NCBI GenBank assembly: GCA_943331855.1
Contig: CALQNE010000210.1
Span: forward strand, 1 to 6,256
Direction of reading: 5' to 3'
DNA length: 6,256 bases
From: Bordetella parapertussis
GTDB taxonomy: Bacteria; Pseudomonadota; Gammaproteobacteria; Burkholderiales; Burkholderiaceae_B
Shown: in pieces, positions 6,223-6,256 of the stretch
Position numbering within the stretch: position 1 is the stretch's first letter
Layout of the letters: each line of letters opens with the position of its first letter
Notes under the pieces: model-generated
The model's database searches: none
What the model was told of the DNA's origin: nothing
Seen by the model: only the letters and a program-made list of their open reading frames with translations
Made by a program: the position numbers and the translations under genes

Positions 6223-6256
6223 CGATTTATTGTTAAGTCAACCAAGGCTATCTCCC

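Noticed and set aside
6153..6236. Small 27-residue reading frame MTLRKQSRSQSCEYYG... after the last gene
   Set aside because: No ribosome binding site, no recognisable domain, and it overlaps the repeat motifs. It looks like chance.

Overview
The window reads as ordinary bacterial chromosome, all genes on the + strand. The gene families, the Shine-Dalgarno spacing and the FNR-type operator suggest a proteobacterium. A mid-GC betaproteobacterium (Burkholderiales/Oxalobacteraceae-like) is my guess from family content; it is not proven by any marker gene here.

Layout: (1) Positions 1-1510 hold the 3' part of a gene for a large alpha/beta-hydrolase-domain protein, followed by a strong intrinsic terminator (1534-1566). 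(2) A roughly 220-base non-coding stretch follows. It holds a long-range dyad and then a perfect FNR/Crp-family site (TTGAT-N4-ATCAA) at 1720-1733, with a degenerate second copy exactly 40 bp downstream. (3) This leads into a compact three-gene cluster: a 70-residue YgaP-type (DUF2892) membrane protein with a cysteine-rich tail, then two half-size YeeE/YedE (DUF395) permease proteins separated by 2 bases. By family knowledge the cluster probably moves a reduced sulfur compound such as thiosulfate across the inner membrane. The operator suggests control by oxygen or redox state. (4) Only 37 bases later comes a signal-peptide-bearing amidohydrolase (YtcJ/Amidohydro_3 type) that starts at TTG. 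No terminator separates it from the permeases, so it may be co-transcribed. It ends at a strong GNRA-loop terminator (5056-5082). (5) A new sigma70-like promoter (5129-5156) precedes a GTG-started, 320-residue multi-pass membrane protein that I do not recognise. (6) The last ~105 bases contain no supported gene but carry two related copies of a CCTACG-YAAA motif ending in ...TCGACA. They could be the worn end of an insertion sequence.

No tRNA, rRNA, CRISPR array, intact mobile element or obvious new multi-gene system was seen. The most worthwhile leads are the tandem FNR-type sites in front of the sulfur-permease cluster, the Cys-rich tail of the small membrane protein, and the unrecognised membrane protein at the right.
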